Shown: one piece after another, positions 36,718 through 46,716 of the stretch
Layout: each line of letters opens with the position of its first letter
Numbering within the stretch: the first letter of the stretch is position 1
Program-made: the position numbers and the translations under genes
The notes under the pieces: model-generated
What the model saw: only the letters and a program-made list of their open reading frames with translations
Database searches by the model: none
What the model was told of the DNA's origin: nothing
Assembly (NCBI GenBank): GCA_004123355.1
Contig: SCHM01000003.1
Coordinates: 2,542,001-2,606,000 of the forward strand
Direction: 5' to 3'
Source: Amphirosellinia nigrospora
Lineage: Eukaryota > Ascomycota > Sordariomycetes > Xylariales > Xylariaceae
Length of the DNA: 64,000 bases

Positions 36718-37660
36718 GGCGAGAAACCAAGATATGTTCTCGGGGTTTGCGGTGAGACGATTTATGTATTTTCAGCTAAAGGTTTGCTCTTGACCAGATG
36801 TAGGCGCCGATACAAAGCAAAGCCATCTGAAGCACGGCAAACCTGTGCTGCGGACCTTAATAAAAGATAAAGCCGTACTATAGCCGCGCTATATGCTCCT
36901 ACCAAGTGTAAACTCACGACTTACAGACATACTAAATTTGCAGAGCTCGTTATTATAGACACCAAGCAAACGGGATAGTCTGCTGACTCCCGTACGTGAT
37001 TCGTGTCCTCCACAGGCTAAGTCAAATGAAATCAGCGTGTTACCTAGGTACCTCTTATTATTGATCAGCAACGGGAGGTCGCAATTTAGGTAAAGGGCAG
37101 TACTCGTTAGCAGCATTTACCTGAGAATATTCACTTAGCCGTTTTGTAAATCCTGTTTATAACATAAGTACCTGCATCCACCACGTGAAGGTTTCCCGAG
37201 TAGGCAATCGCGATCTTGCATCACGCGTCTTTATGAGGACTAGGTATATTCACGAGACACATGCAGCGACGACTGCCTTCTACACCATATTCGTCATTCT
37301 ATTTTGGGAGTACATAAAAACCGCCATGCCCAATCACGCTTCTCTCAACCGCGCCGCATGTTGAAAATCGATGACAGATTTTTAACCTCCCCAAAGTTTA
37401 TTCTACGAACTGGCATACCCCCCGGCTTGCACCCCGGGCGCCACACTGATCTAGCCCCAGGTTTTCAACAAAAAGCGAGTAAACGTACCTCTCCCATCAA
37501 AGACAACACTAGATAACAGCAAATTCGTGCGCCCGAGTCCTTTCAGCTTGTTACTAGTTGCTAGTTTACTGAATTAAAAGAGCATAGGGGCTTAACTTCA
37601 ACTAAGACCCATCACATCCTCCCATCACATCTTGGGTAGCTTGTATCCAAGTAGACTTAA
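36718..37660. other. Divergent promoter region SWF1/RAP1
   Basis: About 940 bp with no supported gene; small open frames here lack protein character. It must hold the promoters of both SWF1 and RAP1. I see no obvious TATA box close to either start, which fits housekeeping expression. Confidence 0.55.
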
Positions 37661-40399
37661 ATGTCTGCGCCGGGGATCACTTACTCCGGCGTCCTCGCCA
37701 GAGAGCATGTTAACGAGAGCGTGAATGTGGATGTGGGTGTTTTTCGAGGACTCAAATTCTGGGTATCGGCGCGGGTTCCTCTCCGCCCATTCCATATTGA
37801 CACAATACAAGTATGGGCGATGTCTGTTGTTTCCTAGCGCGATGTTGAGAACTAATGTAACCTAGGGAATGGCGGTACAGTAGTCCCGAGAGAGGGGGAC
37901 GCCGATATGCTGATATGTGATCCGGCGAAGGATCCCTTGTCCAGTTCATACTCATATGAACTCATCGCGGATGCCGTCAAGGAGGGCTCCCTTAGCATGA
38001 AGGGAGACTATGTATGCAGCCCATCGGCCTCAAGACGGCCCAAAGCCACCAGGAACATGTTTACAGAGCAGGATGACAAGGTGTTGATGAGATTCGTGAT
38101 CGAGATGGAGCGCCTGGGTGAGAATACCAGCGGCAATAACATCTTCAAGAAGCTTGCAAAAGAGGTACGTTGTTCGATGTCGCGCCATTCGGCTTAATTC
38201 TGACCTAGATGACGAAGCACCCAAACCATACCTGGCAGTCATGGCGAGATCGATGGGTAAAAAGATTGAAAAACCTTCCACGACCATCAGTCTTAGACGG
38301 AGAGAGGACTCCACAGCAAAAGGGCACATCGGTTGCTCCCCGCCAAGGAGGTTCCGCCGGAAAGAGCCCCCCTACCGGGACGAGGGCACGATTCACCGCC
38401 GAGGAAGACAATATTCTTCTAGAGACAATACGCCATGCGATTGAGAACCGTGAGCCGTGGAAAGGCTATGAACCATATAAGCAATTAGCCAGTGAAGTTG
38501 GTATAAAGATCCTCCTCATTAGATACCTCTCTCTAATAGTGCACAGTTCCCGCAACGGACCTACACCTCGTGGAGGGAACGAGCCTTGAACCACGTGGCG
38601 AAAAAGAATAAGGATCAGATCGCCCGATGGGAAATTGAAGGTAGCTTTCGTCTGAGCGACAATGAAGATGAGGCTAGTGCAGAATCATCAGTAGCGAATC
38701 AAAAAAGTAAACATGCGACAACAGCGACCGCGAACGGGTCCCCTGAGAAAGATGCCACTCTGAGGGGCACTGATGAGGATCACAGCATAAACACTGCATT
38801 GCCACCTATGCCCAGGGAGGAGTCTCCAAAAGAGTTGTCAGATTCCAAATTGCGAACCACAGGCACACCAACTTACTCATCATCTTCTCCTATTCTTAGT
38901 GCTTTTCAGGTGCCAATCACGACAAAGGAGCAATTCTATCTCGATTACAACACTTTCTTAGAAAGCAGTGATGTTGCTGATAGGCGGATTATTCCTAGTG
39001 TCGCAGGCAAAGCTATCTCTCTCTGGGACCTTTGGCAGTCGGTCAGATCAAAGAAGGTGGAGGCTGGTGAGCTTGATTGGCAACAAATCGCCGAAGACTT
39101 AGGCTTTGATTGGATTTCAATCGAGTCGGTTCCCAATGAGCTGCAACAGTGCTACGAAATGCACCTAGCGCCTTTTGCAGACGCCATGATGAGTTTTAAT
39201 GACTCCAGTGACGAAGAAGATTCGATTGAAGACAACGCTGAGGCAGAAACTGAAGTGGTCCTACCATCATCACCTCCAATCCTCCCCTCATTGAAGCGAC
39301 CACCCTCTGCCATAAACCCAGTATACAAACATCTTTTCCCAGAGCCATCACCAAAAAGGCGGCGCTTAAACCGTAGCGATGAGATTCCATCCACCCCTGA
39401 GCACACGACCAAAACATGGAATCTACGATCCTCTGATGGCCCTGAAAAGACACCAACAACCTCACCTCTTAATAATTACAAGATTGGCAGATTCGTTCCT
39501 CAAACTCGAACACGACTAAGCGCCACGGATGAGGAGGACGATGAAATGCGAGATAGATTAACTGATCCATCGGTTCAACCACTAGGGCGAAAACGGCGGT
39601 TTGAGCCGGAGATACTGGAACTTCATTTCGACCTTAACACGCAAAGCTATACTCATGATGAGACTCTAGAACATTCCAACAGTGACTCTCAGAAATTAAA
39701 TACGCCATCACAGCAATTACTACAGGAAGATGCCACATCTTCAGAAAAGCAACGTAATGCTACCTCGATTTTGTCTATGTCTCACCAGAAAGCGGTGCAG
39801 ACTACCCCAACGCCGCGTCGCAGAATTCGAGTTCCCTTTCAGTTGGACGATTCTGATGATGACAATCTACAGCAAATAAGCAAAAGTACTAGAAGTGCTC
39901 GTGTATCCCTTTCTACCCCACGGCAAAATCAGAAACGACGAACCCTACCTGCATCATGGGTAACCGACTCTCCGGTCACAGCCGGCCCGGTAACTCGACA
40001 AGATGGGCACCCATCGTCTGCCACAGTTCCTGAGACTGAGCCTCGTCGAAAACCTACTCCGCTGAAAGAAACGCCTGACGATATAATTGATTACTTTGTC
40101 TCGTTAGGATACTCAAGAGATATTGTTCTTCGTTCCCTGAAGGCCACAAGCTGGATAATCGGCAATGCAGGTCAAGTCATGGAAATGATGAAGCAAGGAG
40201 AGCCACTCCACCGAGGACTACGGGGGTTTGGACACAACGCGATGACGCGTCGCTCGCGCTAGTGTACTCCAACAACCCCCCATCCGACGCGAAGGGGGAG
40301 AAGAAGCGAGCGAAAGAGATGGATCGCTTGCAAGCGAAACATGGACCAGAGCAAATTGCTCTACGCAAACGATACCTACTGGATGAGGTGCCGGAGTAA
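37661..40399 (+). CDS. RAP1: Telomere-binding protein RAP1 (BRCT-Myb-Myb-RCT)
   Basis: Four exons: 37,661-37,810, 37,866-38,164, 38,209-38,496 and 38,547-40,399. Exons 1-2 make a BRCT domain (FRGLKFWVSARVPL, then NGGTVVPREGD and MLICDPAKD). A Rap1-type Myb follows at about residues 107-173 (FTEQDDKVLMRF ... HTWQSWRDRWVKRL), then a second Myb near 209-265 (RFTAEEDNILLETIRHA ... RTYTSWRERALNHV). After a long acidic disordered linker comes the Rap1 C-terminal domain (DDIIDYFVSLGYSRDIVLRSLKA). RAP1 sits in the telomeric shelterin-like complex and in subtelomeric silencing. Two one-base deletions are apparent: at the exon 1/intron 1 border (CAAGTATGG, where CAAG/GTATGG would keep phase) and in the G5 run 40,222-40,226. 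Adding one base there moves the end from 40,262 to the TAA at 40,397-40,399 and yields a conserved-looking tail (VYSNNPPSDAKGEKKRAKEM ... RYLLDEVPE). Confidence 0.92.
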
Positions 40400-40897
40400 T
40401 AAACACGCGGATAGGGCTTTTAGACCTTTTTTCTTGTCTGCTGGCGTGAGCTAAACAATTTACCATATTCTTTCTATTGTACGAGCATTTAAAGGCTAGG
40501 GGGAAAGGGGTGTTGGGTTGCGTTGATTCTGTGCATATTATGCGTCAAACTATTTGAGATACCCCTTGCTTATTATCTAGCCTTCTTTCCTCGTCAACAT
40601 ACGGTTGTTGTATGAGCTAATTCTATTAATCAATGCATTGTAGCCCTTTTTTAACTATTTACAAGAACACTACCGCCTATTTTCGTATTTGTTAGAGTAA
40701 CCCAAAAGTTCCAGTGGCACTTAGACGAGACACTTGAATTACACAGGGCACAACACGTATCTTGGCTCACGAATAATTGCAACAGATTCGTAGACTTTGT
40801 TTTAAATTTGATTCCTGCCAATGGTGTTTACATATTGGCAACCCATCTGAGCCGTTGCGAAGGCAAGGCTTAGTACATTTATGTAGATCGTGGTATC
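40400..40897. other. Convergent 3' region, no gene
   Basis: Between the ends of RAP1 (plus) and the CE5 esterase (minus). T-rich, with no protein-like frame. Confidence 0.6.
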
Positions 40898-41766
40898 TTA
40901 GCCGAGCTTCGACTGGATGAAAGCCAGAGCCTGGCTGCCGTACTCGGTGACGTAGCCCTGGTGCGTGTTGGCGTCGTTGCCGTTGCAGCAGTACGGGTCC
41001 GCCGCGTCGCAGTACGACTTGATGATAGTCGGGTCGGCGGGCGAGCATTGGAATCCGCTGGGGCGGGCGGCAAACTGACGTCGGGAGGGAATGTCAGCAT
41101 ATTACCATATTCTTCTTCTTCTTCGTGTCTATCTGTTCTTTGCTACGAAGGAGGAAATTAGGAGGAAGATATTACTTACTCCTCCTGCTGTGCAGGTTCC
41201 TACGTTGTAGGGTAGCCCAGCGACGTTGTGCGGGTCGCCCATGAAGATGGCGACCTTAACAGCGGCGAGTGCGTTGCCGGAGAGTGTTTGTCCTGCACCA
41301 CCGCAGAGTGCGTTATCCATGATCTGACTCCCTGGATTCAGAATCGATTAGTGATTGTCATCTATCAAAGCTGATATATCAATCCAGGGGTTATCAAGAC
41401 CGCGTCCGTCTTTCCCACACGTACTTGAGAATAGCCAATGAGCACAATCTTGGTATCCGGGCATCTGCTGTTCAGACTATTGACGGCCGATACGACAGCG
41501 GCCGTGCCCTGGGTGGCGGAGCTGTCGTAGCTGACGCCGCCGCATTGCGACTGCCCGCCACACGCCGGGTACGTAATGGCCTCGGCTTGGCTGTCGGGGT
41601 ACGCGCCCGTCACCATGTTCACGAGCCCGCCCGCCGTGCCGTATCCCGCGGGCGCCGTCGTCTCGCGCGCTCCGAAGACGTACACGCCCGGACAGGCCTG
41701 GCGCTCTTCCACGAGCTTCGCGCTCGCGACGGCGGCTAGGATGGGGAGGACGTTCGTGGACTTCAT
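40898..41766 (-). CDS. Secreted CE5 acetylxylan esterase / cutinase-like enzyme
   Basis: Three exons: 41,766-41,425, 41,331-41,180 and 41,074-40,898. A signal peptide (MKSTNVLPILAAVASA) precedes the mature start CPGVYVFGARET. Family features follow: YPACGGQSQCGGVSY, the nucleophile in GYSQ (Ser-113), IMDNALCGG, MGDPHNVAGLPYNVGTC, and the catalytic Asp and His in DPYCCNG and THQGY. CE5 acetylxylan esterases remove acetyl groups from xylan outside the cell; cutinases of the same fold cut cutin. The many Cys and the THQGY form fit acetylxylan esterase better. At intron 1 the text reads CAA/GTACGT ... CCAG/GGAGTCAG; one G is missing for phase, again a one-base deletion. Intron 2 (GTAAGT ... CAG) is in phase. 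The start at 41,766 was chosen over the upstream in-frame ATG 41,805 because the signal peptide begins there. Confidence 0.92.
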
Positions 41767-41875
41767 CTTGAGTTCGTATGGATGACTTTTCGACGAAGGT
41801 GACAATCTTGGCTCTCAGAGGCAGATCGATGTGATGAGCTCGGATGGGAAGTTAAGGCACACGACGATCGCGAGG

Positions 41876-41883
41876 TTTATATA
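41876..41883 (-). promoter_or_regulatory. TATA box of the CE5 gene
   Basis: Minus-strand TATATAAA about 110 bp upstream of the start codon, a usual spacing once a 5' untranslated leader is allowed for. A TATA promoter fits an inducible cell-wall-degrading enzyme. Confidence 0.55.
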
Positions 41884-43361
41884 CTGCTTACCCTACGCAT
41901 CTCTTCACAGGAACAACTACCCGGGCCTCGCAGATCGATCGTCTGCCACATCCTGGAGAGTCCGCCGATCACCCGTTTCCCCAGATCCCAGCTCGCAATC
42001 AGGGCCAAGCGTTTCCGGGTCGGCGCATCGTCTTTCCCAGCGACGACATCACCTATCCTGATGGAAAGCGCATTATTGGCAGACCGCCCACATCCGAAAC
42101 TGCTGTGCTGATCCTGGACATTTCGGGAACGCGAGCTTGGACTATGGTCCTTGCAGACCTGCCATGCATAAATAACATTTGTTCATGACGAAGGCAATCC
42201 CGTGAAGGAGAAGCAGGGTCCAGGCAGGGACCTGACGCGTCCGTGGAGACTGAATTGGCTATATTTCAGACTCGCTTCTTCGCGGGTAAACTGGCAACCC
42301 CCGGCCCCACGTGAACTGCCGGTTAAATAGTCCTCGCCAGGTTCACACAGCAAGCAAGACGCACGCAGCCCTGACGTTCTACACGATCATGACTTCAAAG
42401 GTTCGGGTAATGGCATCACTCGTATCTAATTTAGGGATCTTGTCGGCGCCTCGTCTCCAGACGATGGTGTTGATCTACATTCCTAGATACTCATCAGGTC
42501 CGGAGTGAGGCGTTGCGTACAAATGCTAGAGTTGCATTCCCTTTGGCCTTCGAAGATCTCCATTTCGGGCAATTGGACGGGTATGTATGGAGGCATGTAT
42601 TGAGTTGCTGGTAAGGTTTCCAACATTCCCGGTTGGGATGGCAACTTCAATGTTCCGAGAGAGCAGACGAGGCGTACGTATACAAGAACAACATGAAGGT
42701 GAGCCCTATAATGGGGTTCATATACCTAGGAAGGGTAGGCACCTACCTAGTTTCGTCGCAATCTTGAAACCAGCAGTATATGCATCTTTATGTGTATAAA
42801 GTACATTTACAAAAAGAAGCTTTGAATGAGGAGTGCTACGCCCAGCCACAACCTTGTGTGTTGTAGTGTGTGTATCTTGGCTCGAGATGGACCAGAAAAG
42901 AGGATGTATTAGAGGATGGAGAGTCCAGGCATTATTCAAGCCACCACAGCCACTTTTCCACGCCACACTCGAACGTTTTGGGAGATGTGTTCCCCTCCTT
43001 TCTTCCACCAAGGTACTCCGTACTTATCTAGTAAATAGATATCTCGCTTCTATCGTCCTGCAGTCCCTATTCTGTGTCAAAACCCCATCGCCAAGACGCC
43101 GAGGCTTCGAATCATGATGCTAAGCTTTCCCGATCCTCCGGGGCGCAGTGACCCGCCGTCAGCAGTAACCAATCAGGCAATACGATACTTGACCCTCTGT
43201 CCTCTGTTGAGGTGCATGTCGAGCTGAGCCAGCACAACGCCTTTGTTTATATCTTTGTTTATACCTTCCATCTCGGCTACGTAACGTACGAAAGAGAAAT
43301 ATCCTCACAAGTTGTACACCCATCACGCCACCGAAGCCTCCATCTCATTGCAATCACCGAT
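41884..43361. other. Divergent intergenic region, no gene seen
   Basis: About 1.5 kb between the CE5 gene (minus) and the glycine-zipper gene (plus). Open frames here are short and have no protein character. It should contain both promoters. Confidence 0.55.
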
Positions 43362-43381
43362 ATGTCCAACCAAGGGTATTA

Positions 43382-43423
<42 letters not shown>

Positions 43424-44188
43424 AGGCTATCCTCCCCAAGGCCATCAATACCCCCCTCAAGGCCAATACCCGCCTCAGGGCCAATACTCTCCTCAGGGCC
43501 AATACCCGCCTCAGGGCCAATACCCGCCTCAGGGCCAGTACCCGCCTCAAGGACAGTACCCTCCCCAGAGTCATGGTCAATACCCACCGCCCCAACAGCA
43601 ATACGGCGGTCCCTCTCCATCACATTCCCCGTACCCTCCACAGCAGTCGTACGGAGCGCCTCCACCCCAACAGCATTCGCCCTACCGCCTCACCAGCAAT
43701 CGTATGGCGGTCCGCCACAGTACGGCTCCCCATCGCCGTACCAAGGTCAGCCGCCGCATGATCCACATGCACCCCAGGGACAAGGACAGGGACAGGACAC
43801 GCCTACGCCTATCCTCCTCAAGGTCAGGCTGATCAATACACGCACGGCGGCAGTCCTTATCCTCCCCAGCAGCACGGTGCGGCCAGCAGGGAGGGTGACA
43901 GGGGTCTCGGCTCTATGCTTGCCGGGCATTAGGCGGCAAGGCTGGTCATGGTAGTAGTCCGTTGGGGCTATTGGCGCGGCAGCTGCGGCCTCATTTTCGG
44001 TGGTAAGGGGGAGCCACGGGAGTTCACACGGTGGGGCATCCGGATTCATCCCCGGTGGTGTTGCCGGCTATGTGGGCGGACATGGGGGCAAAAAACATAA
44101 GAAAGAGAAGAAGCACAAAGGCCACAAGCGAAGCAGTAGCTCTGATAGCAACAGCAGTCGGAGCAGCAAGAGCAGCAAGAGCAGCTGA
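43362..44188 (+). CDS. YPPQGQ-repeat, glycine-zipper protein with Lys/Ser-rich tail
   Basis: It starts at ATG 43,362 (MSNQGYYGG), then a run of about 12 Gly, then about seven YPPQGQ-type repeats and further Pro/Gln/Tyr-rich sequence. A segment GDRGLGSMLAG opens a Gly/Ala-rich helical region of the glycine-zipper type, and the end is KKHKKEKKHKGHKR plus a Ser-rich tail. Similar fungal proteins of unknown function combine a PQ-rich disordered N-terminus, a Gly-zipper that may insert in membranes, and a Lys-His/Ser tail. Reading straight through needs four one-base additions, near 43,684, 43,798, 43,924 and 43,975; all have the same sign, and the last frame, which closes at 44,188, agrees with four such losses. 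So it is probably one intact gene of about 275 codons seen through sequence errors. Confidence 0.7.
43437..43565 (+). repeat. 18-bp coding repeat (YPPQGQ)
   Basis: About seven head-to-tail units of the form CCGCCTCAGGGCCAATAC with synonymous variation. All stay in frame, unlike the 14/15-bp array at 28.7 kb, so this array looks maintained by selection. Confidence 0.85.
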
Positions 44189-44407
44189 ATGACATTGAGT
44201 GCTTAGTAGAACTATCACTTATGTAACAAATGGAGACAGCTTATCACAAGCTATGAATATTTCCATTTTCAAAATACATCAGATGTGCTCACAACAGTCT
44301 AACAAATGTATATGCTTCTGGCCATCCGCGAATATTAGTTTCCACGCCGGTGTCTGAAGCTGAGTGCTACCTCAAGGCCCCCATCATACCTTGATCCATT
44401 TTTTTTT

Positions 44408-45535
44408 TTATTCCTCCCTGTTTTCCATATAAGCCCAACCTTGAACGCCCTCAAGAGGAGGTATACTTAGAGCCGAAAGAACCACGTCACACTTTTCAAC
44501 CAATCCATGTTGGTCCCCCCTCATAAATGCTTCCAGTACACGTCGTACATCTTCTTTCATCCAAGGCAATCGGTCGGCGATACGGAATTGCTCAATGGAT
44601 CTCTTCAGGCCCTTGTCATCGTTGAAACCGTCCGTCTTCCAATCCAGCTCTGCTCCTGACCCTCCCTAGGGGCCCTCATGAAAAGCCAGATCAGACGAAC
44701 GAACAAGGCAGGAAGGTAGACGTCCTCCGCCCCACTGAAGACCTCGAACCTGTCTGGCACGAGATGACAAGGCGATCGGTGGTTCCTTTGGCCATGGTGC
44801 AAACCAATCGCCATAACCGACCAGAGTGTGCCTCGGCGTATTATGTCGCGCAGGCCCGCCTCGACCCTCTCGCAGGCGTGGTAGGTCAGGCGCCACCGAA
44901 TTTATGCTTCACAACACGTTTCGCTTCTTCAGGAATTCGACGTCGTCCATCTGGACAACTTCCCAAAACTTCGCGACGTCTTTTTGTCGTTCGAGACGGC
45001 CGTGGGATACATGTCGTGCCAACACATCCAATCGCACTATGAGATGGTCAGCCAGTCAGCATATTCGCGAGTGGGTGGGTTAGTACCGACCTCGCGTCCC
45101 AGATGCTGATCGTACACATCCCTGCCCGCTATACCTCGTTCAGGCGATGTCTATGGATGAAACATATGAAACGATATCTGGCTTTCGGCCCAGCCAGCTG
45201 AGGATCTTCGGGACGCATGCCCTGCCATGAGGTATTCAGGTCAGCGATCACCTCGTCGTCAAGCGATATGGTCGGTGTATCTTGGGCTGGTCATCCACAG
45301 CTGCGATATCCGTGATGTCATGGAAGTATGCCCATGTCTTCTCGTCGGATAGTGTGAGGTTGACCGCATTCAACGCGTTCGGCACTGCCTCTGGTCGTGG
45401 GTATGTGCCTCGAGCTAAGCTTTTGATAATAGAGCTGAAGTCTGCGATGTCTTTATCGACGAGGACCGGTATCGAATTCGATACCTCGGGGTTGAAATCA
45501 AATATTCGCGGGTGTGCAGCTGGAGTTCCGCTCAT
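44408..45535 (-). CDS. Hypothetical protein, frame-broken
   Basis: Protein-like segments follow down the minus strand: a first 95-residue frame from ATG 45,535 (MSGTPAAHPRIFDFNPEVSN); LDDEVIADLNTSWQGMRPED after a one-base offset near 45,258; a helical segment VRLDVLARHVSHGRLERQKD (about 45,040); VEAGLRDIIRRGTLWSVMAI (about 44,860); and a last segment ending RGDQHGLVEKCDVVLSAL ... at TAA 44,408. One intron is possible near 45,100-45,050 (acceptor tcatag). I recognise no domain. Several frame changes are needed, at least one a one-base deletion like those in neighbouring genes. Either a real gene of about 350 residues with errors or a young pseudogene. Confidence 0.5.
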
Positions 45536-46165
45536 CTTCGCACGATGCTGGGGTAATTGAGGTGATGTGTCTTCCCATCGGCTAGCAAGACTCTGGATGA
45601 GGTATTTCTCGCCTATGTCGATAATAGAGTTGCTAAGTTCTACTGATTACATAAATAGAAACAGGTATGTCGAGACTAACAAGGTACTCCGATTGTTGAC
45701 GGTTTCCAACCCCATAAAGAACCTCTCAACAAGTTGTGACCATATCGTTCAGCCAACATTGAAATGTCTATAGTGATATATCCCATGCTATGTTCATAAG
45801 AACGTAGAGGATGAACTAGGTTGTTCTCGCTGTGTCTTAACAAACACAATTAGGTCAAGACATAGAGCAGATAGCTCGAAACTTCTAGAGCTTGGGGCTA
45901 TTCTAATGGTGTTAAAGCTAAAGCTTTTTCTTTCAATAAATTTCCAAAGACGGATAGTTGTATTACAGATAAAAAATTTGAAACCTGTTTCAACGTGCGG
46001 CTCGATACCCTATTTAGAACTAGAATCTCAAAGCAGTATTCAGTGGACTGGAGAGACCCAAAGGATCCTATGTTGGAATTTATTCAGTGAATGGTAGCAC
46101 TGTGCCTATCATCTCACTCCCTCCTCATCGCTTTCGAGCAGCACCTCCCACTCGCCCCATCGTTT
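45536..46165. other. Intergenic, no gene seen
   Basis: About 630 bp between two minus-strand genes; short frames only. Confidence 0.5.
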
Positions 46166-46716
46166 TTAAGCAATCTCTTTCAGTAAAACATCACCACTAC
46201 GCTCACACCATGGATCGATCCGGTCCTTGACGAATAGCTCGAGTTTCGGCGCCAGCTTCTCGATATCAGTCACCGAGTCCAGCAGTCCCATCTTCACGAC
46301 CAGCTTTCCCCCCAATGAATCGGCTCTGACAACGACGATCGTAGGGCACATGGCGCAGAAATTGTACACGACATCCAGCCCCGAAATCCCCTTGCGCGTC
46401 CAACTTCGCAAGTCACCCGTTTGTTGGAACTATAGTTTTTCCCCTCAGTGATCGATCACGATAATATCCGAACATGTCGGGAGGGAGTGCGCGAAGAGAA
46501 CTTACGTGCTGAGGATCAACAATCAGGTTCTGCTCCCGTTCGCACCGGCGCATTTACGACATGGGACGCAGTGGCATAAAACTAGTAGGCGATTCGCAAG
46601 ATCGTCGGTCAGGTCTTCGTTTCCATCCTCTCTTATGAGCGAGCGCACTTACTGTTCCCAGCGGCTCCCGTCAGCTGGAAATTCACTGCACCGCACATAC
46701 AGCTTCCTTTTAGCAT
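46166..46716 (-). CDS. GFA-domain protein (glutathione-dependent formaldehyde-activating enzyme family)
   Basis: Three exons: 46,716-46,653, 46,581-46,506 and 46,429-46,166. They carry the three cysteine signatures of the family in order: GSCMCGAV (exon 1), CHCVPCRKCAG (exon 2) and FCAMC (exon 3). The end of the fold follows, with VVVRADSLGG, PKLELFVKDRIDPW. These small zinc proteins (CENP-V/GFA fold) bind zinc by Cys pairs. The name comes from one bacterial enzyme, and most fungal members have no proven substrate. Introns use GTAAGT donors and CTAG/CTATAG acceptors. Exon 2 needs one extra base near 46,525 to avoid TGA and to meet exon 3 in phase. Confidence 0.85.

Noticed and set aside
37811-41430. 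Unusual intron borders (donor apparently missing its preceding G) in RAP1, the CE5 gene and also at 54,747
   Set aside because: Taken alone they suggest non-canonical splicing, but the same one-base loss occurs inside exons of other genes, so sequence error explains them better.
43312-43761. Alternative frames through the YPPQGQ repeats (ALRRVLALRR-type and NTRLRA-type)
   Set aside because: Artefacts of reading an 18-bp repeat in other frames.
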